Source: CAIVVT01 sp963838205
Lineage (GTDB): Bacteria; Acidobacteriota; Terriglobia; Bryobacterales; Bryobacteraceae
Direction: 5' to 3'
Assembly (NCBI GenBank): GCA_963838205.1
Contig: CAWIQF010000003.1
Span: forward strand, 124,001 to 188,000
DNA: 64,000 nucleotides
Below, piece by piece: positions 9,717 through 17,856 of the stretch. Every line of letters begins with the position of its first letter. Position 1 is the first letter of the stretch. The notes below the pieces were generated by a model. The model was given only the letters and a program-made list of their open reading frames with translations, was not told the origin of the DNA and ran no database searches. Both the position numbers and the translations under genes were made by a program.

Positions 9717-10319
9717 TTACACTTTGTTGCTAAAAACAGCTAGCGCCGTTTTTGCAATTATAAGTAGATCAACTTTCATTGAGCGGTTACGCGTATACTT
9801 CAAGCCCAAACGGATTTTATCTGGTTGAATAAGTGTGTGGTATGCCTCGTGAGGGTCCTCAGCCCCAAGCAGCATTTCATCTTCGTGTCGGAACTTAATC
9901 GAGGCCCAGTCTGTAATCCCTGGTCGGAGTGACAGCAGCTCTCTCTCTTTGCTCCCATACTGACAAGTTTCCTCGAGAACTTCTGGTCGCGGTCCCACGA
10001 TACTCATATCACCTAAGAGGACATTTACAAATTGTGGTAATTCATCGAGTTTATATCGCCTAAGAAGTAGACCGAAAGACGTTATTCTAACGTCGTCGCT
10101 GGGAGTTTCTGCGCCGCCTTGGTTCTCCGCGTTAACAACCATTGTGCGTAATTTTATGATTCTAAACGGCACTCCAGCTTTACCGGCCCGCCAGCCGCTG
10201 TAAAGCGCTGGGCGTCCAGATGAAAACATAATGTAGGCGGCAAGCAAGAGCACTAGCGGGCCGAACAATGTCAACACCAAGATAGATACAATTATGTCGA
10301 AAAGCCGTTTTTGTAGCAT
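9717..10319 (-). CDS. Initiating sugar-1-phosphate transferase (PglC-like)
   Basis: 200 residues, the size of a minimal monotopic phosphoglycosyl transferase. An N-terminal re-entrant hydrophobic helix (RLFDIIVSILVLTLFGPLVLLLAAYI) is followed by PFRIIKLRTMV, RRYKLDELPQFVNVLLGDMS and VGPRPEV, the full bacterial sugar transferase signature. The Asp-Glu pair in KLDELPQ corresponds to the catalytic dyad of PglC. The enzyme moves a sugar-1-phosphate from UDP-sugar to undecaprenyl phosphate, the first committed membrane step. The start overlaps the end of the PglF-like gene by 28 bases, evidence of translational coupling. Confidence 0.92.
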   Translation of the reverse strand: MLQKRLFDIIVSILVLTLFGPLVLLLAAYIMFSSGRPALYSGWRAGKAGVPFRIIKLRTMVVNAENQGGAETPSDDVRITSFGLLLRRYKLDELPQFVNVLLGDMSIVGPRPEVLEETCQYGSKERELLSLRPGITDWASIKFRHEDEMLLGAEDPHEAYHTLIQPDKIRLGLKYTRNRSMKVDLLIIAKTALAVFSNKV

Positions 10320-12244
10320 AGTTCGGTCAACTTGGCAATCAAACTTTTTTGATTAGCAATATTTTTCACGACTTTTTTTAGTATGTGCGCCCCAGGATTA
10401 TAATCTGGAACTATTTCTTTGAGCTTTACGAGTAAATCAAACATGTTGCGTGATTCACAAGATGTTTTGAGTCCTTCAAGATTAGTTTTGAATTGACTAG
10501 GGATGTTGTTATTTATTAGTATTCTTATTTTTTCATGGTAGGTAGGCATTGTACGTTCATCGCGACTGCTTAATTCCTCGTACAGCTTTTCACCCGGTCG
10601 CGGTCGACTGAAGGCGATTTTTACGTCCTTGCCGGGGCGCAGGCCAGACAAAAGTATAAGATTCCGCGCTAAGTCGACTATTTTGATCGGCTCCCCCATT
10701 TCTAACTCAAAAATCTCTCCGCCACTACCCATTGTGGATGCTTGCAGAACAAGTTGTGTCGCCTCTGGAATTGTCATGAAATATCGCCGCATTTCAGGAT
10801 GTGTTACAATTATGGGTCCCCCAATGGCTATTTGCTTTTTAAATGTCGGTATTACGCTGCCGTTACTCCCTAACACGTTTCCAAATCGGACAGACATGTA
10901 TTTTGTTTTATCATTTTGTATTGCATATATTAATAACTCTGCTGTTCGTTTAGTAGCGCCCATAATACTTGTAGGTCGGACCGCCTTGTCTGATGAGATC
11001 ATGACGAAGTCGTCGACTTGAAATGTTCCTGCCATCGTAGCAATTTGCCACGTCCCAAGGGTATTGTTTTCTACTGCTTCGAACGGGTGTTCTTCCATTA
11101 AAGGTACATGCTTATATGCCGCTGCATGATATACAGTGCTTGGCGTGTATTTGTGAAACACTTCGTATATTCGTTGAGTATTTCTAATGCTGCCGATTTC
11201 AGGCCGAAAGTCGACATCAGGAAATAGACGGCTCATTTCTTGTTGTATATTAAATAGAGCGCTTTCGGCTATGTCCAGTCCTACGATGGTTTGGGGGTGA
11301 AACCGCGCAATTTGCAGGCACAGTTCGCTGCCGATCGAACCCCCAGCGCCGGTTACCAGAATCGTGCGACCTTCTAATTTTTGTCGGATGTTCTTTTCGT
11401 CAAGATGCACAGGATTTCGCCCAAGGAGATCCTCCACGGCGACGTCCCGGATCTGTGCGTCGGCTCGAACGCTTACTACGAATTCGGCCAATCCAGGCAT
11501 CGTCTTGCATGGAACCGCCGCCGCGTGGCAGTGTTGCAGAATCTGTGCCATTTGTGCTCCGCGCGCCGACGGAATCGCTATGAAGACTTCTGTAATCCCT
11601 GTTCTTCTCGTTTCTTCGGCGAGTTCCTGACCTGAGCCAAGCACCGCAACTCTATCGACGAGCATTCCTTGTTTTCTGCGGTCGTCGTCGATGAAGCCGC
11701 AGACCTCGTGGGAGGACGCTGAGTTGGCTCGAAGTTCGCGTAGCAGCATCACTCCACCGGCGCCCGCGCCGTAGATCAGGATCCGCTTGCGCACTCCGGG
11801 ACCGATGGAGCGCGCCGTCAGCTCGCGGGCAATCCGTGCCATCACCCGTAATCCAATTGTGGCTTGCAGGCATATCATGAAGTCCAGAAGTAGCAGCGAC
11901 CGGGGAAAGCCAGTAAACAGGGCTAAAAGGACGACGGTGCTCGCCCCCGATCCAGCGATGTTTGCGCCGGCAATTCTTAATATGTCCGACCCAGAAACTT
12001 GACTCCATTCCTCCCGGTCAAACCGCCCTACGCTGAACGTCAGTATTTTTACACTAACCCAAATTAAAATAGCGAAAAGGAAATATTGCTTATACTTCGG
12101 TTCTATAGCGAATTCAAAGCGTAATTCGAATGCTAATATTCCGGATAGTGCGAAGGCGAGCCCGTATATGACAAAATAAATAATACGCCATACCAGGCGC
12201 GTCTGTTTGATCGAGATCGAGCGGCTCAAGATCTTCTTAATCAT
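10292..12244 (-). CDS. Membrane-bound UDP-HexNAc 4,6-dehydratase (PglF/WbpM/CapD family)
   Basis: 650 residues, the full length expected for the long membrane-bound form. Four N-terminal transmembrane segments (to about residue 130) precede a Rossmann domain (KRILIYGAGAGGVMLLREL). The catalytic SDR domain follows, with TILVTGAGGSIGSEL, VYHAAAYKHVPLMEEHP and MISSDKAVRPTSIMGATKR. In this last motif the usual SDR Tyr is replaced by Met, as is normal in the PglF/FlaA1 group. It removes water from UDP-GlcNAc to give the 4-keto-6-deoxy sugar used by the downstream aminotransferase. It is the first gene of the polysaccharide operon, so the operon promoter should lie in 12245-12990. Confidence 0.93.
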   Translation of the reverse strand: MIKKILSRSISIKQTRLVWRIIYFVIYGLAFALSGILAFELRFEFAIEPKYKQYFLFAILIWVSVKILTFSVGRFDREEWSQVSGSDILRIAGANIAGSGASTVVLLALFTGFPRSLLLLDFMICLQATIGLRVMARIARELTARSIGPGVRKRILIYGAGAGGVMLLRELRANSASSHEVCGFIDDDRRKQGMLVDRVAVLGSGQELAEETRRTGITEVFIAIPSARGAQMAQILQHCHAAAVPCKTMPGLAEFVVSVRADAQIRDVAVEDLLGRNPVHLDEKNIRQKLEGRTILVTGAGGSIGSELCLQIARFHPQTIVGLDIAESALFNIQQEMSRLFPDVDFRPEIGSIRNTQRIYEVFHKYTPSTVYHAAAYKHVPLMEEHPFEAVENNTLGTWQIATMAGTFQVDDFVMISSDKAVRPTSIMGATKRTAELLIYAIQNDKTKYMSVRFGNVLGSNGSVIPTFKKQIAIGGPIIVTHPEMRRYFMTIPEATQLVLQASTMGSGGEIFELEMGEPIKIVDLARNLILLSGLRPGKDVKIAFSRPRPGEKLYEELSSRDERTMPTYHEKIRILINNNIPSQFKTNLEGLKTSCESRNMFDLLVKLKEIVPDYNPGAHILKKVVKNIANQKSLIAKLTELCYKNGFST

Positions 12245-12463
12245 GGGCTAAGTCTGCGTGAAATCTTTTTTTTGACGTGCGCCTGGAGCGGCCGCTGTCG
12301 TGGGTGAGCGTCGCTCAATACTATTGTCTATGTTTAGATCAATCTTGAAACCAGGGACAATTCGCTTTGACTGGTCACGCACGCGACACTCCGATCGGCT
12401 TTGGCGTAGAATGACAATTAGTTCTAGGCGATATCCCGATTGGATTACGCCTTTAGTTCGCAA

Positions 12464-12479
12464 CGGCAACCGTCTTGCA
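12464..12479 (+). promoter_or_regulatory. Sigma-54-like element (weak)
   Basis: CGGCA, six bases, then TTGCA gives GG and GC exactly ten bases apart, as in the -24/-12 consensus, but the first base is C instead of T. It points away from the polysaccharide operon, towards a stretch with no gene until 12992. It may be chance. Confidence 0.25.
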
Positions 12480-12977
12480 GCGAGTTATTTATAGAATGAC
12501 TTCCAAAAACGCTGATGCCATCGCCCGATACTCGGTTCTGTGCCTGAAAGTTTTCCAAGCATCCAAATAAGATGTCTTTTCGACCTTCGCTGAAGCAAAG
12601 TGCCGGCTTAGTTATGAGGCACGTACCCGTGCTTGCGATTTTCAATACCGCCGTGAAAGTGTATTGTCGCGTCTGAAAATAACGGTCCCTAGAACCTGTA
12701 TAGGTCTTTATGCCCTTTTGATTCTTGCTCGTTCACTTCACTGAGTGCTCGTGACGACTACCTTTTCTCTCCCACATGATCCGGTTTCAGATGAAATTCC
12801 TTTTAGATTCCGCGCCAAATCGGCGCAGGGTCGCCCGCTGCGATTCTGCTCTCGTGCGTCCTCGCCGGTTCGTGCAGTGCTCCGTTGGACTCAAGGGCGA
12901 ACCGCCAGGCCCCGCACCAGGTCGGCTACCCGTTTTGCCTCGGAAGCTTTGGCCGCACCAGGCCACCAGCCTCCCGC

Positions 12978-12983
12978 TACAAT
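12978..12983 (+). promoter_or_regulatory. -10 box (TACAAT) just before the DUF1844 start
   Basis: TACAAT lies eight bases before the ATG at 12992, so transcription would begin at or next to the start codon and the message would be leaderless. No Shine-Dalgarno sequence and no good -35 box are visible. Confidence 0.45.
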
Positions 12984-12991
12984 ACTCATTG

Positions 12992-13357
12992 ATGAGCGAC
13001 CCAACACCCCACCTGCCCGCCCCGAGTTTCGACTTTCTCGTTTGGAGCTTGCGACTGCAGACCGAATCCCACCTGGGCCTGACGCCTTGGAGCCAGGAAA
13101 AGCCAGAGGTCAATTTGCCTCTGGCGCGGCATTCCATCGATCTTCTGGCGATGCTGCAGGACAAAACGCGCAATAACCTGTCGATGGAGGAGCAGCGCCT
13201 GCTCGACAATACGCTGACCGAACTGCGCTTCCGCTATATCCAGTCCTTCGAAAACGAGCAAAAAAGGAAAGTGGAGGACAGCGCCGCCACCCCGGACCAA
13301 CCTTCGCCCGCCAACGAAGCCTCGGCAGCGGAACAAGGTCCGAAAGACGATGCCTGA
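12992..13357 (+). CDS. DUF1844 family protein
   Basis: 121 residues. FDFLVWSLRLQTESHLG, PLARHSIDLLAMLQDKT and NLSMEEQRLLDNTLTELRFRY match the compact helical DUF1844 domain common in Acidobacteria and deltaproteobacterial genomes; its function is unknown. The C-terminal 35 residues are charged and of low complexity (EDSAATPDQPS...). The ATG at 12992 is chosen because the domain begins right after it; the open frame extends 216 bases further upstream, but that part is unlike the family. It overlaps the next gene by eight bases, so the two are co-translated. Confidence 0.85.
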   Translation: MSDPTPHLPAPSFDFLVWSLRLQTESHLGLTPWSQEKPEVNLPLARHSIDLLAMLQDKTRNNLSMEEQRLLDNTLTELRFRYIQSFENEQKRKVEDSAATPDQPSPANEASAAEQGPKDDA

Positions 13358-14138
13358 TTCGCCCGGGCGGCTGACCATCACCGTTCTGGGCTCTGGAACA
13401 AGCGTCGGCGTCCCGACCATCGGCTGCCCATGTGAGGTCTGCCACTCGGTCGACCCGCGCGACCAGCGTCTGCGGCCCTCGATCGCCTTGCGTTGGAACG
13501 AGCACTGCGTTGTCGTCGACACTGGGCCCGATTTCCGGCAGCAGGCTCTCCGCGCCGGTCTCCCGCGCGTGGACGCGGTGCTCTTTACACACGGTCACGC
13601 CGACCACATCCTGGGTCTCGACGACCTGCGTCCCTTCAACTTTTTCCAAAGCGAAGCCATCCCGGTTTACGCTTCTGAGGAGACTCTGACGATCATCCGC
13701 CGCGTCTTCGCCTACATTTTCCACGCCGGCGAATCCCAGTCCTCGCGGCCGCGCATCCGCGCTCACGCCTTCAGCGGCGCGCCGATTGACATCGCAGGGC
13801 TCAGCGTATTGCCCGTCCCTCTGCTCCACGGCCGCGGAACCTGCCACGGCTTTCGCTTCGGCAAGGCGGCCTATTTGACCGACCACAGCGAAGTACCGGA
13901 GGAGTCTTTGTCCATGTTGGAAAACCTGGACGTCCTTTTCCTCGACGCATTGCGCTACAAGCCCCATCCCACGCACAGCACCGTCGAGCAAAGCCTGCGA
14001 ATCGTCGAGCGGTTGAAACCTCGTCGGACCTGGTTCACCCACATCGCGCACGACCTGCCGCACGAGCGCGCTGAGCGCCTCCTGCCCGCCGGCGTGCGCC
14101 TGGCCTACGACGGCCTCGAGGTGGTCGTCGATCGCTAA
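13350..14138 (+). CDS. PhnP-like metallo-beta-lactamase-fold hydrolase
   Basis: 262 residues. LGSGTSVGVPTIGCPCEVC is the N-terminal PhnP/lipoate-ligase-like MBL opening with the zinc-binding Cys cluster. FTHGHADHILGLDDLRPF gives the HxHxDH metal site, and LLHGRG, YLTDHSE and the late FTHIAHDL supply the remaining ligands. Relatives hydrolyse cyclic phosphodiesters (PhnP acts on phosphoribosyl cyclic phosphate), but no phosphonate genes are nearby, so the substrate is open. It overlaps the DUF1844 gene by eight bases and is followed nine bases later by ribF, so these three form one unit. Confidence 0.87.
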   Translation: MPDSPGRLTITVLGSGTSVGVPTIGCPCEVCHSVDPRDQRLRPSIALRWNEHCVVVDTGPDFRQQALRAGLPRVDAVLFTHGHADHILGLDDLRPFNFFQSEAIPVYASEETLTIIRRVFAYIFHAGESQSSRPRIRAHAFSGAPIDIAGLSVLPVPLLHGRGTCHGFRFGKAAYLTDHSEVPEESLSMLENLDVLFLDALRYKPHPTHSTVEQSLRIVERLKPRRTWFTHIAHDLPHERAERLLPAGVRLAYDGLEVVVDR

Positions 14139-14147
14139 CGGGACCCC

Positions 14148-15131
14148 ATGCGGATCTATCGCAGCCTCGCAGAGGCCCGCCTCGCATTCGCGCCCAGCGC
14201 CCTCACCATCGGCAATTTCGACGGCGTGCACGCCGCCCACCACGAGCTCATGCGCACCGTCGTCCACCTCGCCCGCGAGTGCGGCGCTCGCGCCTCGGCG
14301 CTGACTTTCTATCCCCACCCGGCCGAGTTCCTGGCCCCCGCGCGTGCGCCGCTGCTGCTGAGTTCCCCCGCTGAGCGCTGCGCCTTGATGGAACGCGACG
14401 GCATTGAACAGGTCCTGATCCTGCCCTTCGATGAACGCATCAGTTTGCTCGATCCGACGGACTTTTTCCGCGAAATCCTGGTGGACTCTCTGGGCGCGCG
14501 CGCCCTCGCCGTCGGCCACAATTTTCTTTTTGGACGCAATCAGAGCGGCAATGCATCAACGCTGCTTGAACTCGGCCGCGAGTTCGGCGTGCGCATCGAG
14601 ATTGTCCCCGCCGTACGCCGCCGCGGCGTGATCGTCTCCTCTTCGGAGATCCGCCGCCTGCTCGCCGCCGGCGCTGTAGGCAAAGCCGGGCGGCTGCTCG
14701 AGCGTCCCTTCGCCCTCACTGGCCGCGTGGTCGCCGGCGCGGGCCGCGGCCGCCGCGAGACCGTGCCGACGTTGAATCTCGATATCGCCTCGCTCGCCTT
14801 GGAACGCGCGGCCCTTCCTTCGAGCGGCGTCTACATCACGCGTACCTTACCTGACCCTGACACTCACTCCCAACCGCGGTTTTGGCGCTCTATCACCAAC
14901 GTCGGCTTGCGCCCCACTTTCGGCGGACGCCACTTGACCGTGGAAACTTTCCTGCTCGATCCGCTGGTCGGCCCGCCGCCTGAACGCATCCACGTCGAGT
15001 TTCTGCGCCGCCTCCGGGACGAGCGCGCGTTCCCCTCTGCTCCGGCCCTGCGCGCTCAGATCCTGTGCGATATCGCGCGCGCCGAGGCGTTTTTCCGCCG
15101 CACCGCGCGCTTCATGTCCAGCGTTATTTGA
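14148..15131 (+). CDS. ribF: Bifunctional riboflavin kinase / FAD synthetase
   Basis: 327 residues, normal for RibF. The N-terminal FAD synthetase half has ALTIGNFDGVHAAHHELM (nucleotide-binding GNFDGVH) and RALAVGHNFLFGRNQSGN, followed by VIVSSSEIRRLLAAGAV. The riboflavin kinase half starts at about residue 185 with GRVVAGAGRGRRETVPTLNL, where the metal-binding T-L-N (usually T-A-N) is kept, then SITNVGLRPTFGG and TVETFLLD. It phosphorylates riboflavin to FMN and adenylates FMN to FAD in the cytoplasm. It is the last gene of its unit; an intergenic repeat cluster follows. Confidence 0.95.
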   Translation: MRIYRSLAEARLAFAPSALTIGNFDGVHAAHHELMRTVVHLARECGARASALTFYPHPAEFLAPARAPLLLSSPAERCALMERDGIEQVLILPFDERISLLDPTDFFREILVDSLGARALAVGHNFLFGRNQSGNASTLLELGREFGVRIEIVPAVRRRGVIVSSSEIRRLLAAGAVGKAGRLLERPFALTGRVVAGAGRGRRETVPTLNLDIASLALERAALPSSGVYITRTLPDPDTHSQPRFWRSITNVGLRPTFGGRHLTVETFLLDPLVGPPPERIHVEFLRRLRDERAFPSAPALRAQILCDIARAEAFFRRTARFMSSVI

Positions 15132-15157
15132 ACCCGCGTTGAGCCGCGCCGTGTTCC

Positions 15158-15220
15158 GAGCCGCGGCCACACGGAGTGGTCCCTTATGTTGTTTCTGAGC
15201 AGCGACTGTAAGGAGCGGTC
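15158..15220 (+). repeat. REP-like repeat, two diverged copies
   Basis: 15158-15181 (GAGCCGCGGCCACACGGAGT...) and 15197-15220 (GAGCAGCGACTGTAAGGAGC...) are two plus-orientation copies of the short extragenic repeat whose core is GAGCCGCGACTG followed by AAGGAGCGGT. The ends CCGC and GCGG can pair. Confidence 0.65.
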
Positions 15221-15233
15221 TTCGCGTTGTTAT

Positions 15234-15450
15234 GAGCTGCGAGGAAGGGATGCCGGATGGGCCGCGGTAGGAAGCGATTGGGCAACGATTTCCCAACCAG
15301 CCATTTTACGACTTTTAGAATCAATGATTTAGAAACCGAGTTGGGCAAAATTGCCCAATTGCCTCGGCGAGATCACTGAAGATTCCGAAAGCGAAGAACC
15401 GCAGGGAGCGGTCTTGTGTTGTTACGGAGCCGCGACTGAAAAGAGCGGTT
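15234..15450 (+). repeat. Interspersed ~217-bp repeat, copy A
   Basis: This stretch runs from GAGCTGCGAGGAAGGGATG to a REP-like end at 15427-15450. By eye it is roughly 80% identical to the reverse complement of 24505-24720, over the same length. A conserved interrupted palindrome TTGGGCAA-AA-TTGCCCAA lies at 15341-15358. It has no open frame that looks coding and no recognisable transposase. It could be a non-autonomous (MITE-like) element or a conserved non-coding element. Confidence 0.75.
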
Positions 15451-15485
15451 CTTGCGTTGTTACGGGCCGCTCTGTTCGATTGCGC

Positions 15486-15510
15486 CACCACTCCCTGACA
15501 GTCGCGGCTG
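15486..15510 (-). repeat. REP-like repeat copy, inverted relative to 15427-15450
   Basis: CCACCACTCCCTGACAGTCG... is the reverse complement form of the short repeat. With 15427-15450 it forms a pair of opposed copies about 35 bases apart, able to fold into a long hairpin downstream of ribF. Confidence 0.65.
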
Positions 15511-15593
15511 TGCGAGGGTTGAGTTTCGACGCAGCCGGCATTGCTATTCGGATGATTCAACACCCTTCCATTCGAGGAGCCCGCGCCCGCTCT

Positions 15594-16841
15594 TCAGAAA
15601 TGCACGAACATCCCCGCCACGGCTGCCGCCGTCATCAGCGCGAAACCGATCGTCACCCGGCGCCCAAACACGCCCCGCGCCGTGCTCCAGGCGAGTATTG
15701 CTTTCAACACGAAATTCGCCGCAATCGCGATGATCACGCCCATCGCCGCGGGCCACTCCCCCAACTTGTTTTCCCTCATCAAGCCGGACATGGAGAAGAC
15801 CACCGAATCGGCGTCCACCGCGCCCGCCACCGCGCTTGTCAAGTACACGCCACTGGAGCCGAGTTCGGCCACTCCAAATGCCGCGAAAAAGCGAATCGCC
15901 GCAAACAGCGCGCCGAATTGCAACGCCGGCGTCAGCCGCAGCGGGTTGCTCATCGCCATTCGCGCCGGCGCCTCCTTGTCCTCCTTGTGACCCCGGCCCA
16001 ACAGGAACGCGCATGCTACGCCCATGAGCGTCATCGCCGCCAGCGACGGCAGGCAGAACATCGCCAGCGCGGGCGATGCAATCATCAGCAGCACCAGGAT
16101 GCGCGGGCCCTGCACCGTATTCGACAACAGCGCCGCTTGTACGTACGCCTCGGGGTGCTCCGGGTCGGCCGCGCATTCCTTCGCCAACGCCGACGTCGAT
16201 GCTGTCGTCGACGCCATTCCTCCCAGCAGGCCGGTAATCCGCAGCCCCTGCCCGGCCCCCAGGAACTTCTGCAGGAAATAGCCCAGCCAGGAGATCGAAC
16301 AGATCAGGATCACGAAAATCCAGACCCGGTGCGGATTGAAAAATCCGTACGGCCCCACATTCACGTCCGGCAGAATCGGCAGAATCACGAACACCACGGC
16401 CAGAAACCGCAGCGTGTCGTGAAACTCCTGCTCGGTGATCATCTGCAGGAAAAACTTGTGCAGAACCTTGCGCGTCTCGAGAACCAGCGTGAAGATCACG
16501 GCCACCGCGATGCCCAGCGGCGCGCCCCACCCTAAGCCCGGCGTCGTCGTCAGCACGCACAGCAGGAACGTGGCCACCGCCGCCAGTTCGGTCGTGATGC
16601 CGGTCCGTTGCGGCGTCTGGATGCGAAACACTACGATCAACGCCGTGAGCGCGATCAGCGCCGTACCCGTCAGCCACGCCACGCCCAGCAGTCCACACAC
16701 GCCGCCCGCCAGCGCCACCGTAATGAAATCCCGCAGCCCCGCGCGGCGCTCGGTCTGGTCGGCTTCTCTTTCGACGCCCACGATCAGACCGATCAGCAGC
16801 GCTTCCGCCATCGCCAGCCACGCTGGTTGCAGTTGTCCCAT
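15594..16841 (-). CDS. MgtC/SapB-type membrane protein with DUF4010 domain
   Basis: 415 residues, almost entirely hydrophobic with about ten to twelve transmembrane segments. The N-terminal MAEALLIGLIVGVEREADQTERRAGLRDFITVALAG is the MgtC signature (GLIVGVERE). The C-terminal half (TGLLGGMASTTASTSALAKE, then SAVAGAVDADSVVFSM) is the DUF4010 part. The function of such fusions is unknown; MgtC itself is linked to Mg2+ limitation and ATP synthase control, which may not carry over. The ATG at 16841 has AGGAAAG directly upstream; 18 more in-frame codons exist but look non-coding. Confidence 0.85.
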   Translation of the reverse strand: MGQLQPAWLAMAEALLIGLIVGVEREADQTERRAGLRDFITVALAGGVCGLLGVAWLTGTALIALTALIVVFRIQTPQRTGITTELAAVATFLLCVLTTTPGLGWGAPLGIAVAVIFTLVLETRKVLHKFFLQMITEQEFHDTLRFLAVVFVILPILPDVNVGPYGFFNPHRVWIFVILICSISWLGYFLQKFLGAGQGLRITGLLGGMASTTASTSALAKECAADPEHPEAYVQAALLSNTVQGPRILVLLMIASPALAMFCLPSLAAMTLMGVACAFLLGRGHKEDKEAPARMAMSNPLRLTPALQFGALFAAIRFFAAFGVAELGSSGVYLTSAVAGAVDADSVVFSMSGLMRENKLGEWPAAMGVIIAIAANFVLKAILAWSTARGVFGRRVTIGFALMTAAAVAGMFVHF

Positions 16842-16917
16842 ATCTTTCCTAGCGGCTGATTCTACTCCCCCGCCGGCCCGCGCTCCAAACCGCAATCTGC
16901 AACTTTTGTTTGCCGCG

Positions 16918-17856
16918 CTATTCGATCCAGCCGATCGCCTTGAGGCTCTTGCGCGGCTCCACGTCGTCGAAGTACCGCAATGCCTGCTTCAGACGGCCGT
17001 CTTCCAGCGCCACCGCGTACGGCGGATCGGTGAATCGGAACGCCTCGCGCAGCGCCTTCGCGTCCGGCGTCAGCCGCGCGTTGAATCCCGTTCGCTTCAG
17101 AAAAATCGCACCCCATTGCGGCTGCGTCGTCGCCGTCGCCACCAACTGCACGTCCGTCTTCCAGCGGTACGTCGCGAAGTCTTTCGCCGCCGCGTAGCAG
17201 TGCGCACACTCCGGATCGAAGAAGAAGACGAACACGCGTCCTTCGCGCAGCGGAAACGCTTTGCCGTCCACGCTGATCGCGGCCGGCGCCACCACGCCGC
17301 CATTCCGCATCGCGTCATAGCCATAGAACGATCCGGCAAATACGCCAATCGCCACCAGCGCCGCCACCGCGTATTCCCATCTCCGCGACGGCTTCGACCA
17401 TAGCCATGCCGGCACGGTCAGGAGCAGCATCGCCACGTCGCCCATGAAGAAGCCCGGCCCCACCAGCCGCTTCAGCCATGGAAAGCAACTGCAGTCCGCC
17501 CCGTGCAGCGCGTTGTAGCGCGCGCCCATGTAGATCATGAATACGACCAGCAGGAATCCGCACAGCCCCGTGCCCCAGCGCCGCCACAGCGGCACTAGCA
17601 CCAGCACACCCGCCAGCGTTTCGCACATCCCGACGCCGATCGCCGCCAGCAGCGCCAATTGCCGCGGCACCAGCATTTGCGCCATCCGCTCCGACGTCGC
17701 CAACGGATCGGTCAGCTTCCACAGTCCGGAAACCAGGAAAATCGCGGCCAGCAGGAGCGCCGCAATCGTGGCCACGACAACCTGCCACACGGGCTGTCCG
17801 CTCGCCTCCGGTTCGGCGACGGCGCTCGCGCCCGCCTGTGCCATACTGTCATCCAT
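16918..17856 (-). CDS. DoxX/MauE-like membrane protein fused to a thioredoxin-like domain
   Basis: 312 residues. Four transmembrane helices in the first 180 residues (IAALLLAAIFLVSGLWKLTDP, LALLAAIGVGMCETLAGVLVLVPL and so on) fit the DoxX/MauE family. A periplasmic-loop pair CSC (HGADCSCFPWL) could be redox-active. The C-terminal domain has VFFFDPECAHCYAAAKDF with a CxxC (CAHC) like thioredoxin/TlpA proteins, so a membrane redox protein that passes electrons to its own thioredoxin domain is the likely role. The start at 17856 overlaps the start codon of the divergent amidohydrolase; a later ATG at 17844 would leave a ten-base gap. Confidence 0.78.
   Translation of the reverse strand: MDDSMAQAGASAVAEPEASGQPVWQVVVATIAALLLAAIFLVSGLWKLTDPLATSERMAQMLVPRQLALLAAIGVGMCETLAGVLVLVPLWRRWGTGLCGFLLVVFMIYMGARYNALHGADCSCFPWLKRLVGPGFFMGDVAMLLLTVPAWLWSKPSRRWEYAVAALVAIGVFAGSFYGYDAMRNGGVVAPAAISVDGKAFPLREGRVFVFFFDPECAHCYAAAKDFATYRWKTDVQLVATATTQPQWGAIFLKRTGFNARLTPDAKALREAFRFTDPPYAVALEDGRLKQALRYFDDVEPRKSLKAIGWIE

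Larger units (their letters stand above)
12245..12991. other. Long intergenic region upstream of the polysaccharide operon
   Basis: About 750 bp separates the divergent polysaccharide operon and the DUF1844 gene. Several short open frames exist on both strands but none has a convincing start site or recognisable product, so I treat the region as non-coding. The left half is AT-richer, like the polysaccharide genes; the right half is GC-rich. It should hold the operon promoter on the minus strand, but I could not pick a convincing one. On the plus strand there is a sigma-54-like element at 12464-12479 and a TACAAT box at 12978-12983. Confidence 0.6.

Noticed and set aside
12248..12645. Short frames on both strands upstream of the PglF-like gene
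   Set aside because: No ribosome sites, odd composition and mutual overlap; more likely regulatory sequence.
15158..15510. Repeats as a CRISPR array
   Set aside because: Copies are diverged, irregularly spaced, in both orientations, and no cas genes are present.
15351..16821. Long open frames antisense to or in another frame of the MgtC/DUF4010 gene
   Set aside because: Arg/His/Gly-rich shadow translations of a GC-rich gene; the MgtC frame has the motifs and the ribosome site.
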